Of a DNA stretch of 64,000 nt, positions 35,428 through 43,323 are shown piece after piece; position 1 is the stretch's first letter, and every line of letters begins with the position of its first letter. Source of the DNA: an uncultured bacterium (GTDB taxonomy: Bacteria; Bacteroidota; Bacteroidia; Bacteroidales; Bacteroidaceae); assembly GCA_905215345.1 (NCBI GenBank), contig CAJMPR010000006.1, positions 156,580 through 220,579 of the forward strand, in the 5' to 3' direction. The notes under the pieces were generated by a model that worked only from the letters and a program-made list of their open reading frames with translations, did no database searches and was not told the origin of the DNA. A program made the translations under genes and the position numbers.

Positions 35428-35463
35428 AAGACCTTGCCCATACGTATTGACGGGCAAGGTCTT
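35428..35463 (-). terminator. Terminator between DUF4890 and DUF4738 genes
   Basis: 12-bp perfect stem AAGACCTTGCCC / GGGCAAGGTCTT with a 12-nt loop, 24 nt after the DUF4890 stop. The T-tract is broken (TTATTGTTTTT). Confidence 0.7.
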
Positions 35464-35487
35464 TCTTCATTCGTTTATCCCAAAAAC

Positions 35488-36024
35488 TCACTTTTTCCGG
35501 GCATCCTTTTTACCGGATGCCGCCTGTTCTTTTCGCTCTTTCATATTTTTAGTATATGCAGCATATTGATCTTTCGTCATAATCTTCTGCAATTGAGTAT
35601 CGTAAGCTGTGCGGGCGACCTTCATTTCTTCACGCTGCTTTTCCATTCCGGCTTTCATCTGCGCACGTTGTTCATCTGTTAACTGTGGTCTTTTCCCATC
35701 TTTCTTATTGAATTTTCCATCTTTCCGGTGACCTGCCTTAGCACAGCAGCAAGAATCACTTTCGTTTTTCCCTTTTCGCATATCCGCCCTGCGATGATGC
35801 ATCGGTCTGTCTCCCATCTTCTCCGTCAGCGCCAGATTGGCTTCAAACAACTGTTTCTTCTGAGTATCATTCAACGAGTACTCCTTCACCATACGTTCTG
35901 TCATACGCTCGGCACGGGCTTTAGGGTCAGACTTTTTATCATCGCGACGATTTTGCTGTGCCATTACCATACCACCCATTAACAGAGCGACTATCATTAA
36001 TAAAGTTAATCTTTTCATTTTCAT
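35488..36024 (-). CDS. DUF4890 (Spy/CpxP-like) periplasmic protein
   Basis: 178 aa with a Sec signal peptide ending GMVMAQ. The mature chain is helical and very basic, with two LTxxQ-type helices: ARAERMTERMVKEYSLNDTQKKQLFEANLAL and KRPQLTDEQRAQMKAGMEKQREEMK. This is the LTxxQ signature of Spy/CpxP chaperones. It is probably a periplasmic stress chaperone controlled by the neighbouring two-component system. A Cys pair (SDSCCCAK) is unusual. Confidence 0.75.
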   Translation of the reverse strand: MKMKRLTLLMIVALLMGGMVMAQQNRRDDKKSDPKARAERMTERMVKEYSLNDTQKKQLFEANLALTEKMGDRPMHHRRADMRKGKNESDSCCCAKAGHRKDGKFNKKDGKRPQLTDEQRAQMKAGMEKQREEMKVARTAYDTQLQKIMTKDQYAAYTKNMKERKEQAASGKKDARKK

Positions 36025-36094
36025 AATCCTTTTTAAATTAGTACATTGTATTTAGTTATACCTATTATGTTGCAACGTATTTATGACGAAAGAA

Positions 36095-36126
36095 AAAGCG
36101 GAAAGTTTAATCAAACTTTCCGCTTT
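36095..36126. terminator. 14-bp perfect hairpin, possible bidirectional terminator
   Basis: AAAGCGGAAAGTTT-AATC-AAACTTTCCGCTTT with A- and T-runs on both sides. It lies 71 nt upstream of the DUF4890 start and just downstream of a decayed minus-strand gene, which it may once have terminated. Confidence 0.65.
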
Positions 36127-36168
36127 AACATAAAATGAGAAATCCCAAGGAGAATATTTAATTAAAGT

Positions 36169-36246
36169 TCATTCAGATAATGAACGATAATGCTCACCTG
36201 TGTTCTACACATCAAGCGTTTCAAAAAGATCGTAATAAGCACTCAT
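36169..36246 (-). pseudogene. Remnant of an HU-type DNA-binding protein gene
   Basis: 26 codons from ATG 36246 read MSAYYDLFETLDV-stop-NTGEHYRSLSE-stop. The start matches the common Bacteroides HU-like family (M-x-x-x-YDLYETPD-x...TGE). An in-frame TAG at codon 14 and loss of everything after codon 25 make it a pseudogene. A terminator-like hairpin follows at 36095. Confidence 0.45.
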
Positions 36247-36518
36247 CTATTTTTATTTTTAATGATTAATCAATGAAACTATGAATCTCAATTTTCTTTT
36301 CCACGATGATTTAGTAGAAAAGATGCAGGAACTTATTCGTCCGCTTATAGTGAACCTTTCGTCCCACTATAGGCGGACGAAAGGTTCGATACATTCGGAC
36401 GAACTAATCTCTACAAGCAAAGATACTACTTCCTATGACGGAAAGCAATAGCTTTCGTCACATAAATGTAAATATATAACTGTGGTTTTCTACTAGATTC
36501 TGAAATACAGCCCATATT
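36247..36518. other. Interval holding array B
   Basis: About 270 bp of non-coding DNA between the HU-type remnant and the promoter at 36519. Apart from array B (36336-36401), nothing is recognised. Confidence 0.5.
36336..36401. repeat. 22-bp-period array B with alternative hairpins
   Basis: Units begin at 36336, 36358 and 36380; the first two start TTCGTCC and the last two end CGGACG. CGTCCGCTTATAGTG (36338-36352) pairs with 36365-36379 with one mismatch, while 36352-36364 pairs perfectly with 36375-36387. These two hairpins exclude each other. No gene overlaps. Confidence 0.65.
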
Positions 36519-36550
36519 ATTGGATATCATCCTTTTTTATTCTAACTTTG
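36519..36550 (+). promoter_or_regulatory. Promoter of the 36583 lipoprotein gene
   Basis: -33-like TTGG (36519-36522), 20-bp spacer and -7 TAACTTTG (36543-36550), 32 nt upstream of the ATG. Confidence 0.6.
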
Positions 36551-36582
36551 TCTAACTCTACAAAGAACTAAAAGACAAATCT

Positions 36583-37116
36583 ATGAGAACTATTTTTTTA
36601 TTATTTGCGGGTAGTATCTACATACTTCTCACTTTTACATCTTGTATCACAAATAGCACGGCAATGTTGGGAACAACCAATACTGCTACTAAGGCCATTA
36701 TTGACTCCCCCAATCAAGAGACGCCCCTCACCGAAACAGAGGTAGATGCCTTGACGCGCAGGATATATGCAATGAATTACGATGAACTCTACCATCACAT
36801 ATTATATAAGCTACAATCCAACGGATGCTATATATCCGGCAGCGACAAAGCGGCGGGAGTCATTACGGCCCGACTTGTAAAAAGAGAGAAGAAAATGAGT
36901 GATAACTGTCAGCATTTGAGTTTCTTAATCACACCTTTCAATGACAACAAAACAGAGGTCAGGCTGACGATATATGCTGATATATTGTCAGTACAAAGTT
37001 CTACAAGTATCAAAATTCCCGACGTATATAATGTAGAGCAGAAAGGAATAGTACGTGATAAAGCCGTATATGATGCTTGGTTCGATGAACTGTTGTCTGA
37101 ATATCCTGCCCGATAG
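36583..37116 (+). CDS. Lipoprotein of unknown function
   Basis: 177 aa. Signal MRTIFLLFAGSIYILLTFTSC gives a lipidated Cys21. The body has a YDELYHHILYKLQSNGCYISGSDKAAGVITARL segment and a C-terminal strand-rich part (VRLTIYADILS). This resembles small envelope proteins that carry a DUF-type alpha/beta domain, but I do not recognise the family. It is monocistronic and converges on the EFR1 operon with 13 nt between stops. Confidence 0.6.
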   Translation: MRTIFLLFAGSIYILLTFTSCITNSTAMLGTTNTATKAIIDSPNQETPLTETEVDALTRRIYAMNYDELYHHILYKLQSNGCYISGSDKAAGVITARLVKREKKMSDNCQHLSFLITPFNDNKTEVRLTIYADILSVQSSTSIKIPDVYNVEQKGIVRDKAVYDAWFDELLSEYPAR

Positions 37117-37129
37117 CGGTATAGCGCAC

Positions 37130-37879
37130 TTACATACTCCGATAGGCCGTTTGCAACTTATCGCTGACTGCCTCTTTTATCGCAATACGCAAACCGTTAA
37201 GGAATGACTCATTAATATATAAAGAACCGGTCGGACAATTTTCCGCACATATCCGGCATTGAATACAATTTTGTTCCGTTGCGGGTATTATATACGTTTT
37301 CTCCTTCTCACAAAAAGTAAAAACGTGCATGGGACAGTTACGCAGACATTTTCCACATGTAATACAAGTAGAGGTATTCAATCGTACTATCTTTCCTACA
37401 ATCTGATTATAGTTTTCGGGGGAGAAGCGAATTTCATTTCTCATTTTTGCAACAAACAGACGGGACTTAAACAAATCTTTTTCATTGGGACGATTTTTAT
37501 TATAGCCTCCCATTGCAACCCATGGGCCTGTTCGGTCAAAGCCACAGCAAGAATATTCACCAACCAGATTTGCCTGTTTCTTTTTCAAAATATATTTCAG
37601 CGCTTTATGATAGCCACCTAAAAATGGTCGACAACGAGTTGAAAAGATAAATACATTTTTCCCTTTCAAAGATTGCCGTTCAACAAAACGGAGCAAATGA
37701 ATATTATGTTGCGCAAAATTGATCGCTGCTCCTAACCCGATTAAATCGTAATCGTTCAAATCGAGGTTGGCAGCATCTTCCGTAATGAGTAGTTGAGCCG
37801 TTAGCTCTTCAGCCATTGCTTTAGCAATTTTCAAGGTATTGCCTTTATAAGTAGAACAACAGATAATAACCGCTTTCAT
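37130..37879 (-). CDS. EFR1-family flavodoxin-ferredoxin
   Basis: 249 aa. The N-terminal flavodoxin-like domain starts AVIICCSTYKGNTLKIAKAMAEEL (FMN phosphate loop). The C-terminal part has two 4Fe-4S motifs, CITCGKCLRNCP and CIQCRICAENCP. It should carry electrons between iron-sulfur and flavin partners in the cytoplasm. It is the last gene of a three-gene operon with TetR first, each junction overlapping by 4 nt. Confidence 0.88.
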   Translation of the reverse strand: MKAVIICCSTYKGNTLKIAKAMAEELTAQLLITEDAANLDLNDYDLIGLGAAINFAQHNIHLLRFVERQSLKGKNVFIFSTRCRPFLGGYHKALKYILKKKQANLVGEYSCCGFDRTGPWVAMGGYNKNRPNEKDLFKSRLFVAKMRNEIRFSPENYNQIVGKIVRLNTSTCITCGKCLRNCPMHVFTFCEKEKTYIIPATEQNCIQCRICAENCPTGSLYINESFLNGLRIAIKEAVSDKLQTAYRSM

Positions 37880-38499
37880 TTCTTCAATGTTATAATAGTT
37901 TCCGGTGTTCCGGGAGCGCCGTTCACACCTTTGTAAAGAATAAAATCCAAGGTTGTGGAGTCAAAAAAATAGGTACAACTCCAGAAAATTGACAATAGCC
38001 CTGTCAAACTGACTTTTACTTTATTTACACTCCGGTCATTCAGTATTTCCTTTCCTTGCGACTCCGCTAGCATTGTATAAAGTTTTAAATTATCAGGTCT
38101 AAAACACTCATATTTTATAGAAGACCGATTTTGTAACGACAGTCCGGCATTAAAAGCTATATTTTGAAACCAGACACAACCTTTACTTTTTACTTTCTTA
38201 GAAATAGGCTGATTATGAAATATACCACGAATATAATATTGCCCATTAGCATATTCGATTGTTAAATTCGTCTTTTCTTCTGGATTAGCCACTCTCCATT
38301 CTTTCGTATGATATTGGCAATCCATGATGTAATCATGCAGTTCGGCGTCTTGTTTGGTATGTAGATAAATATTTCTATCGTCTTTCGTTGCTTGCCAGAG
38401 AATGTCAGTTTGCTCTCTGCCACATTCCGAATGATAGATTCTTTGTTGTGAATATGCAGGAAGCATATAACACACTAATAAAAATAAAAGATATTTCAT
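37876..38499 (-). CDS. Exported protein of unknown function in the TetR-EFR1 operon
   Basis: 207 aa with a Sec signal peptide (MKYLLFLLVCYMLPAYS). No lipobox. The body is beta-rich (LTIEYANGQYYIRGIFHNQPISKKVKSKGCVWFQNI) with a central LSLQNRSSIKYECFRPDN and a late STTLDFILYKGVNG. The family is not recognised. It overlaps its neighbours by 4 nt on each side, so it is made with the TetR regulator and the ferredoxin and probably shares their inducer response. Confidence 0.7.
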   Translation of the reverse strand: MKYLLFLLVCYMLPAYSQQRIYHSECGREQTDILWQATKDDRNIYLHTKQDAELHDYIMDCQYHTKEWRVANPEEKTNLTIEYANGQYYIRGIFHNQPISKKVKSKGCVWFQNIAFNAGLSLQNRSSIKYECFRPDNLKLYTMLAESQGKEILNDRSVNKVKVSLTGLLSIFWSCTYFFDSTTLDFILYKGVNGAPGTPETIITLKK

Positions 38500-39101
38500 T
38501 GGAGAACGGAATTAAACAGCATGTTTACATAGTCGGAAATGGCTTTTCGAAACTTCTCCCAAGCTTGCGGTTCGGTAAAATCAATGCCATTAAATTTATG
38601 ATACTGGCGGGTAAACAATACGATATAATTAATGGCAGCAATCAAAATCGTAATATAGATACTACTATCACTCGCATTGAGTCCAAATTTCTTCTCAAGT
38701 TCCAATTGCAATTTATGGCCACTGTTCTCCCTTTCCGTTTGAATCGCTCTAAATGTAGAGTTACCGGAAAGTTCCCATACAAATAATTCTTGCATTAAAG
38801 CATTTGTGCGCAGATACTCTAACTGCCCTATCAATATTTCTTTAGCTACTTCTTTTATGCCTGACGGAATAGCTTGCCGGACTTTATCTATAAACTCCGT
38901 ATAGGCAAAGGTATAAAAATCGTGTTCTTTAGCCCAGGCAGCCAATAAACCGTCTAATCCGCCAAAATAGCGGTACATCAATACCTTATCGCATTGCGCT
39001 TGTTTCGCTATGCGATTAACTCCTATCTTCGTGAATCCATCTTTCTCTATTATATAGCTGACGGCTTCCAACAAACGTTTCTCTGTCACTCTTAGTTCCA
39101 T
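38496..39101 (-). CDS. TetR/AcrR family regulator
   Basis: 201 aa. The helix-turn-helix is EAVSYIIEKDGFTKIGVNRIAKQAQCDKVLMYRYFGGLDGLLAAW (residues 10-55); the remainder is the helical ligand-binding domain. It is first in its operon. A 22-bp palindrome overlaps the promoter 10 bp upstream of its ATG, indicating autorepression. Confidence 0.9.
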   Translation of the reverse strand: MELRVTEKRLLEAVSYIIEKDGFTKIGVNRIAKQAQCDKVLMYRYFGGLDGLLAAWAKEHDFYTFAYTEFIDKVRQAIPSGIKEVAKEILIGQLEYLRTNALMQELFVWELSGNSTFRAIQTERENSGHKLQLELEKKFGLNASDSSIYITILIAAINYIVLFTRQYHKFNGIDFTEPQAWEKFRKAISDYVNMLFNSVLQ

Positions 39102-39110
39102 GATTCAATC

Positions 39111-39160
39111 TTTGTCACTTAATGGTGACAAAGATATTTCACGAAGTGGTGACATTCAAA
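39111..39160 (-). promoter_or_regulatory. TetR promoter with overlapping operator
   Basis: Minus-strand -33 TTTG (39157-39160), 20-bp spacer, -7 TATCTTTG (39129-39136). The palindrome TTTGTCAC-TTAATG-GTGACAAA (39111-39132) overlaps the -7 box and start site; a further half-site GGTGAC lies at 39148-39153. Confidence 0.8.
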
Positions 39161-39193
39161 AATAAATAAGAAATTATACCGGATTCCTAAGAA

Positions 39194-39880
39194 TTACAAT
39201 GCTTTCCAGAACTTCTGGAAATCCCGATACCGCCCGTAACAAACCAACTGGTCGCCTGCTTGTATCTGGTCATCCCCCGGAAGTTCATTCACTACTTCAT
39301 GTTCCGTACAAGTAATGCCGAGGCAGTTCTTCAGGGTTTCGGCACGTTTCAGGGCAAGGAGTTTCAGCCCGAATTCTTTATCCAGATTTAACTCGTTCAC
39401 GTTATAACCGACAAGTTTTTCGGGTACGGAGAATTTCATGACGTAATAATTGGAATCCACACGGAACGTTTCAATATCTGCTCCAAATTCCAGCAAATGT
39501 ACCAAACCACGGGCAGCGTCCTCTTCCGGAGTAAGTATACGCTCCAATCCGAAGGCTTCGAGCACCGAACGGTGAACGGCATCTATGGAACGGGCAAATA
39601 TATGTTTTACCTTCTTTTGCTTCAACAATGCCACCACACGGATGGAGGCACCGAAGTTTTCGCCAATGGCTACAATGACAATATCTACGTTGTTCAACGG
39701 CAAGACGGATAATGCCTGCTCGTCCGTGGCATCAATAACAAACGCAGCGGCAATATCTTCTTTTATACTGTCAACGCGACCGGTACTGACGTCAGCTCCT
39801 ATCACTTCATGTCCCAAAGCCGAAAGTTCTTCGGCAAGAACATGACCGTAATTTCCTAAACCAATAATAATGTATTTCAT
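39194..39880 (-). CDS. ktrA: Potassium uptake regulatory subunit (RCK/TrkA_N)
   Basis: 228 aa, cytoplasmic. The Rossmann fold starts KYIIIGLGNYGHVLAEELSALGHEVIGADV (GxGxxG, acidic residue at the end of strand 2), followed by a TrkA_C domain (VNELNLDKEFGLKLLALKRAE). It binds nucleotides and gates the membrane subunit encoded upstream. The intergenic 111 bp has TATAAGTTA-type low-complexity repeats. Confidence 0.9.
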   Translation of the reverse strand: MKYIIIGLGNYGHVLAEELSALGHEVIGADVSTGRVDSIKEDIAAAFVIDATDEQALSVLPLNNVDIVIVAIGENFGASIRVVALLKQKKVKHIFARSIDAVHRSVLEAFGLERILTPEEDAARGLVHLLEFGADIETFRVDSNYYVMKFSVPEKLVGYNVNELNLDKEFGLKLLALKRAETLKNCLGITCTEHEVVNELPGDDQIQAGDQLVCYGRYRDFQKFWKAL

Positions 39881-39991
39881 AAAAGTTATGAGTTATAAGT
39901 TATAAGTTCAGAATTATGATTTATAAGTTAAAAGCAATGATTTCAGAACCATACAATCTGAACTCTGAAATCATAAATCTGAAATCTAAAC

Positions 39992-41821
39992 TTAGTTAAT
40001 AATAATCTGGCCGCTCGGATACCGGTATTTCGTCTTCTTCTGTTGTTTAATGACACCCAGCATCAAGGTTATCAATCCCACACGGCCTATAAACATTAGT
40101 AACGCAACCAGTAATTTGCTATTGTCTCCCAGTGATGTAGTTAAGTTCAAACTGGAACCTACCGTTCCTATGGCGGAAACACATTCAAAGGTTATAGCCA
40201 ACAAAGAGGCCTGAGGTTCCAAAATACTGATTACAAAAATAAAAAGAAACAATACCCCGAACGACATTACCACCGTAGCATTGGAACGGCGAATGGAATC
40301 GTAGGAAAGTTCGCGACCAAAGACTTCTACCCGGTCCGTACCGCGTACTACCGCCACCAGGTTCAGCACCACTACTGCAAAAGTGTTAACCTTGATACCA
40401 CCCGCAGTAGATTGCGAAGCTCCGCCAATCCACATCAGAACGAGATAGACCAACAAAGTCTGTACGCTTAAACCGGCTAAATCCACACTGGTAAATCCCG
40501 CAGTACGAGGACAAGTGGCATTGAAAAACGCCTGTGTCCATTTATCAGCTACCGTCATGCCGACAAATGAGCCATTCCATTCGAAAGCAGCGATACTGAC
40601 TGTACCTATCATCAACAACAGGAATGTTACAATCAGTACGATACGCGTATTAAGATTATACAGATGATAAAAACGACGACCGTCCCAGTGCCACGTATGC
40701 AGAAACTTCCATAAACGACGCAGATGGTAGAGGATAATATCCTTAAAGTTCACCAATATGGGAAAACCAATACCGCCTAAAATAATCAACAGGGATATAT
40801 AGATATAGAATGGGTTGTGTCCCGTCATCAATATGGAATTACCCAAGTTACCGGGCAAGGTAGAGAATCCGGCATTACAGAATGCCGAAATGGCATGGAA
40901 TGCGGAGAATGCCAGTTCTTCGTGCATATCCATTCCCATCGTTCCGTGAATATCAGTCCAAATGGCAAACATGCCGACTCCTTCGATAACCAACGTAAAA
41001 CTAAGGATATATACCAAAGTGGAAAGCAACGAGTTCAAGGAGTTGGAACTAACCATATCACGCACTACCAACTGATTATACAAAGAAGTGTTTCCCATAA
41101 AGAACATCGCGAAAAAACTTGTCAACGTCATCACTCCCAAACCACCAATCTGAATCAACAAGATAATGATTACAAACCCCGCCGGTGTGAAAGTGGATGC
41201 CACGTCTACCGAAGTAAGCCCCGTGACGCACACCGCACTGGTCGATATGAATAAGGAATCCACCCACGAAATACCGTCGACTGTGGAACGGGGCAACATC
41301 AGCAATCCGGTTCCAATCAATATGATAAAAAGAAAGCTGACGGCAAGAATGAGGGAAGGGTTCGTGCGCCGTCCCAACAAACGCACCAGTCCGTACGACA
41401 GATTCAGGAAAGAAAGTATCAGCAACAGAATGATGCGATAGCCCTTGGCACTCAGGAAATCCCATATAGTTTGTATGGCCCCCTCTACTTCGGGCCGGTG
41501 AAAGATAACCGGAATAAGGGTCAGATAGAGTAAACCGGTTAAAATCCAAGTTAACTTACTGAATGTCTGCCGGGCATCCTTATACTCCAACAATAAATGC
41601 AGGGAAATGTCTATGAGATATATTAACCATACACTATGATACAACCGATGCAGATGGTGGACTTCAACTTCCGAAATAGGGAATCCATGTTCATATACCA
41701 CCCCCATAATGAGCAGAATAGAGGCCAGATAGGTCAAAAATGTCATGCTGCCCAACACTATGCGAATATAAGGATGAATCCATTTATTCTGATATAAAAA
41801 GAACTTGTGATAGATTTTCAT
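39992..41821 (-). CDS. ktrB: TrkH/KtrB-type potassium transporter
   Basis: 609 aa. An N-terminal four-helix extension precedes the four M1-P-M2 repeats. The pore loops are visible: TSAVCVTGLTSVD, SAFCNAGFSTLPGN, CPRTAGFTSVDLA and SAIGTVGSSLNLTT, each with the selectivity-filter Gly. It imports K+ with Na+ or H+. The gene precedes ktrA in the same operon. Confidence 0.9.
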   Translation of the reverse strand: MKIYHKFFLYQNKWIHPYIRIVLGSMTFLTYLASILLIMGVVYEHGFPISEVEVHHLHRLYHSVWLIYLIDISLHLLLEYKDARQTFSKLTWILTGLLYLTLIPVIFHRPEVEGAIQTIWDFLSAKGYRIILLLILSFLNLSYGLVRLLGRRTNPSLILAVSFLFIILIGTGLLMLPRSTVDGISWVDSLFISTSAVCVTGLTSVDVASTFTPAGFVIIILLIQIGGLGVMTLTSFFAMFFMGNTSLYNQLVVRDMVSSNSLNSLLSTLVYILSFTLVIEGVGMFAIWTDIHGTMGMDMHEELAFSAFHAISAFCNAGFSTLPGNLGNSILMTGHNPFYIYISLLIILGGIGFPILVNFKDIILYHLRRLWKFLHTWHWDGRRFYHLYNLNTRIVLIVTFLLLMIGTVSIAAFEWNGSFVGMTVADKWTQAFFNATCPRTAGFTSVDLAGLSVQTLLVYLVLMWIGGASQSTAGGIKVNTFAVVVLNLVAVVRGTDRVEVFGRELSYDSIRRSNATVVMSFGVLFLFIFVISILEPQASLLAITFECVSAIGTVGSSLNLTTSLGDNSKLLVALLMFIGRVGLITLMLGVIKQQKKTKYRYPSGQIIIN

Positions 41822-41955
41822 AAATACTTAGACTAATGAGACGTGACAAACTTAGGCAAATCTGCTATCATATACAAAAAACAAAAGAAAAAAGAAATTG
41901 GTTTAAAAATAATAGCTACATTTGGACTCATATTTATTTAAAATGTTTGACTACT

Positions 41956-43323
41956 ATGAGTAATAAGACGAAAAGATTTATCCTTCCGGAAGAAGAAATT
42001 CCACAATACTGGTACAATATACAAGCCGATATGGTGAATAAGCCGATGCCACCGCTTCACCCCGGTACTAAGCAACCTTTGAAAGCAGAAGACCTGTATC
42101 CTATTTTTGCTCAGGAACTTTGTCGTCAGGAATTAAACCAGACAGATGCCTGGATAGAGATTCCGGAGGAAGTACGTGAAATGTACAAATATTACCGTAG
42201 CACCCCATTGGTACGTGCCTACGGATTGGAGAAAGCACTCGGCACTCCGGCACACATCTATTTCAAGAACGAAAGTGTCAGTCCGATGGGATCTCACAAA
42301 CTGAACTCCGCCATTCCGCAGGCTTATTATTGTAAGCAGGAAGGTGTAACAAATATTACGACTGAAACCGGTGCCGGACAATGGGGAGCTTCCCTGGCTT
42401 ATGCCGCCCGTCTCTTTGGATTGGAAGCGGCCGTCTATCAAGTAAAAATAAGTTATGAGCAAAAGCCATATCGCCGTAGCATTATGCAGACATTCGGTGC
42501 GCAGGTAACGCCCTCGCCTTCCATGTCTACCCGTGCCGGGAAAGATATACTGACGGCTCATCCCAATCATCAAGGTTCATTGGGTACAGCTATTTCCGAG
42601 GCTATCGAACTGGCACAGAATACGCCGAATTGTAAATATACGTTAGGCTCCGTTTTAAGCCATGTTACTTTGCATCAAACCGTTATCGGTCTGGAAGCCG
42701 AGAAACAAATGGCAATGACAGGCGAATATCCCGATACGATAATCGCTTGTTTCGGTGGCGGTTCCAACTTTGGCGGTATTGCATTCCCCTTCATGCGTCA
42801 TAATATTCTTGAAGGAAAGAAGACTCGTTTCATCGCTGCCGAACCGGCATCTTGCCCGAAACTGACACGCGGTAAATTCCAATACGACTTCGGTGATGAA
42901 GCGGGCTATACTCCGCTATTGCCCATGTTCACGCTGGGACATAATTTTGCTCCTGCCAATATCCATGCAGGTGGTTTGCGTTATCATGGTGCGGGTGTTA
43001 TCGTTTCGCAACTGTTGAAAGACGGATATATGGAGGCGGTAGATATCAAGCAACTCGAATCATTTGAAGCCGGTTGCCTCTTTGCGCAAGTGGAAGGCAT
43101 CATTCCTGCACCGGAATCCTGCCACGCCATTGCCGCCACGATTCGTGAAGCAAACAAATGCAAAGAAACAGGCGAGGAAAAAGTTATTTTGTTCAATCTC
43201 TCCGGTCATGGCCTCATCGATATGGCATCGTATGATAAATATCTCTCCGGTGATTTAGTAAATTATGAACTGGACGATACCGACATTCAGAAGAATCTGG
43301 ATGAGATAGGTAGCCTGGCTTAA
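41956..43323 (+). CDS. Tryptophan synthase beta-like enzyme (TrpB2)
   Basis: 455 aa from ATG 41956; a 40-codon upstream extension is low-complexity and unlikely. The PLP-binding Lys is in MGSHKLNSAIPQ (about residue 115), the phosphate loop is CFGGGSNFGG, and ETGAGQWGASLAYAARLFGLEA is typical of the TrpB2 class. It converts indole and serine to tryptophan, possibly as a stand-alone indole-salvage enzyme, since no trpA is near. Its stop codon overlaps that of the convergent ClC gene. Confidence 0.88.
   Translation: MSNKTKRFILPEEEIPQYWYNIQADMVNKPMPPLHPGTKQPLKAEDLYPIFAQELCRQELNQTDAWIEIPEEVREMYKYYRSTPLVRAYGLEKALGTPAHIYFKNESVSPMGSHKLNSAIPQAYYCKQEGVTNITTETGAGQWGASLAYAARLFGLEAAVYQVKISYEQKPYRRSIMQTFGAQVTPSPSMSTRAGKDILTAHPNHQGSLGTAISEAIELAQNTPNCKYTLGSVLSHVTLHQTVIGLEAEKQMAMTGEYPDTIIACFGGGSNFGGIAFPFMRHNILEGKKTRFIAAEPASCPKLTRGKFQYDFGDEAGYTPLLPMFTLGHNFAPANIHAGGLRYHGAGVIVSQLLKDGYMEAVDIKQLESFEAGCLFAQVEGIIPAPESCHAIAATIREANKCKETGEEKVILFNLSGHGLIDMASYDKYLSGDLVNYELDDTDIQKNLDEIGSLA

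Noticed and set aside
41836..41955. 40-codon N-terminal extension of the TrpB2 gene
   Set aside because: Low-complexity, basic, no family counterpart. The ATG at 41956 gives the usual length.
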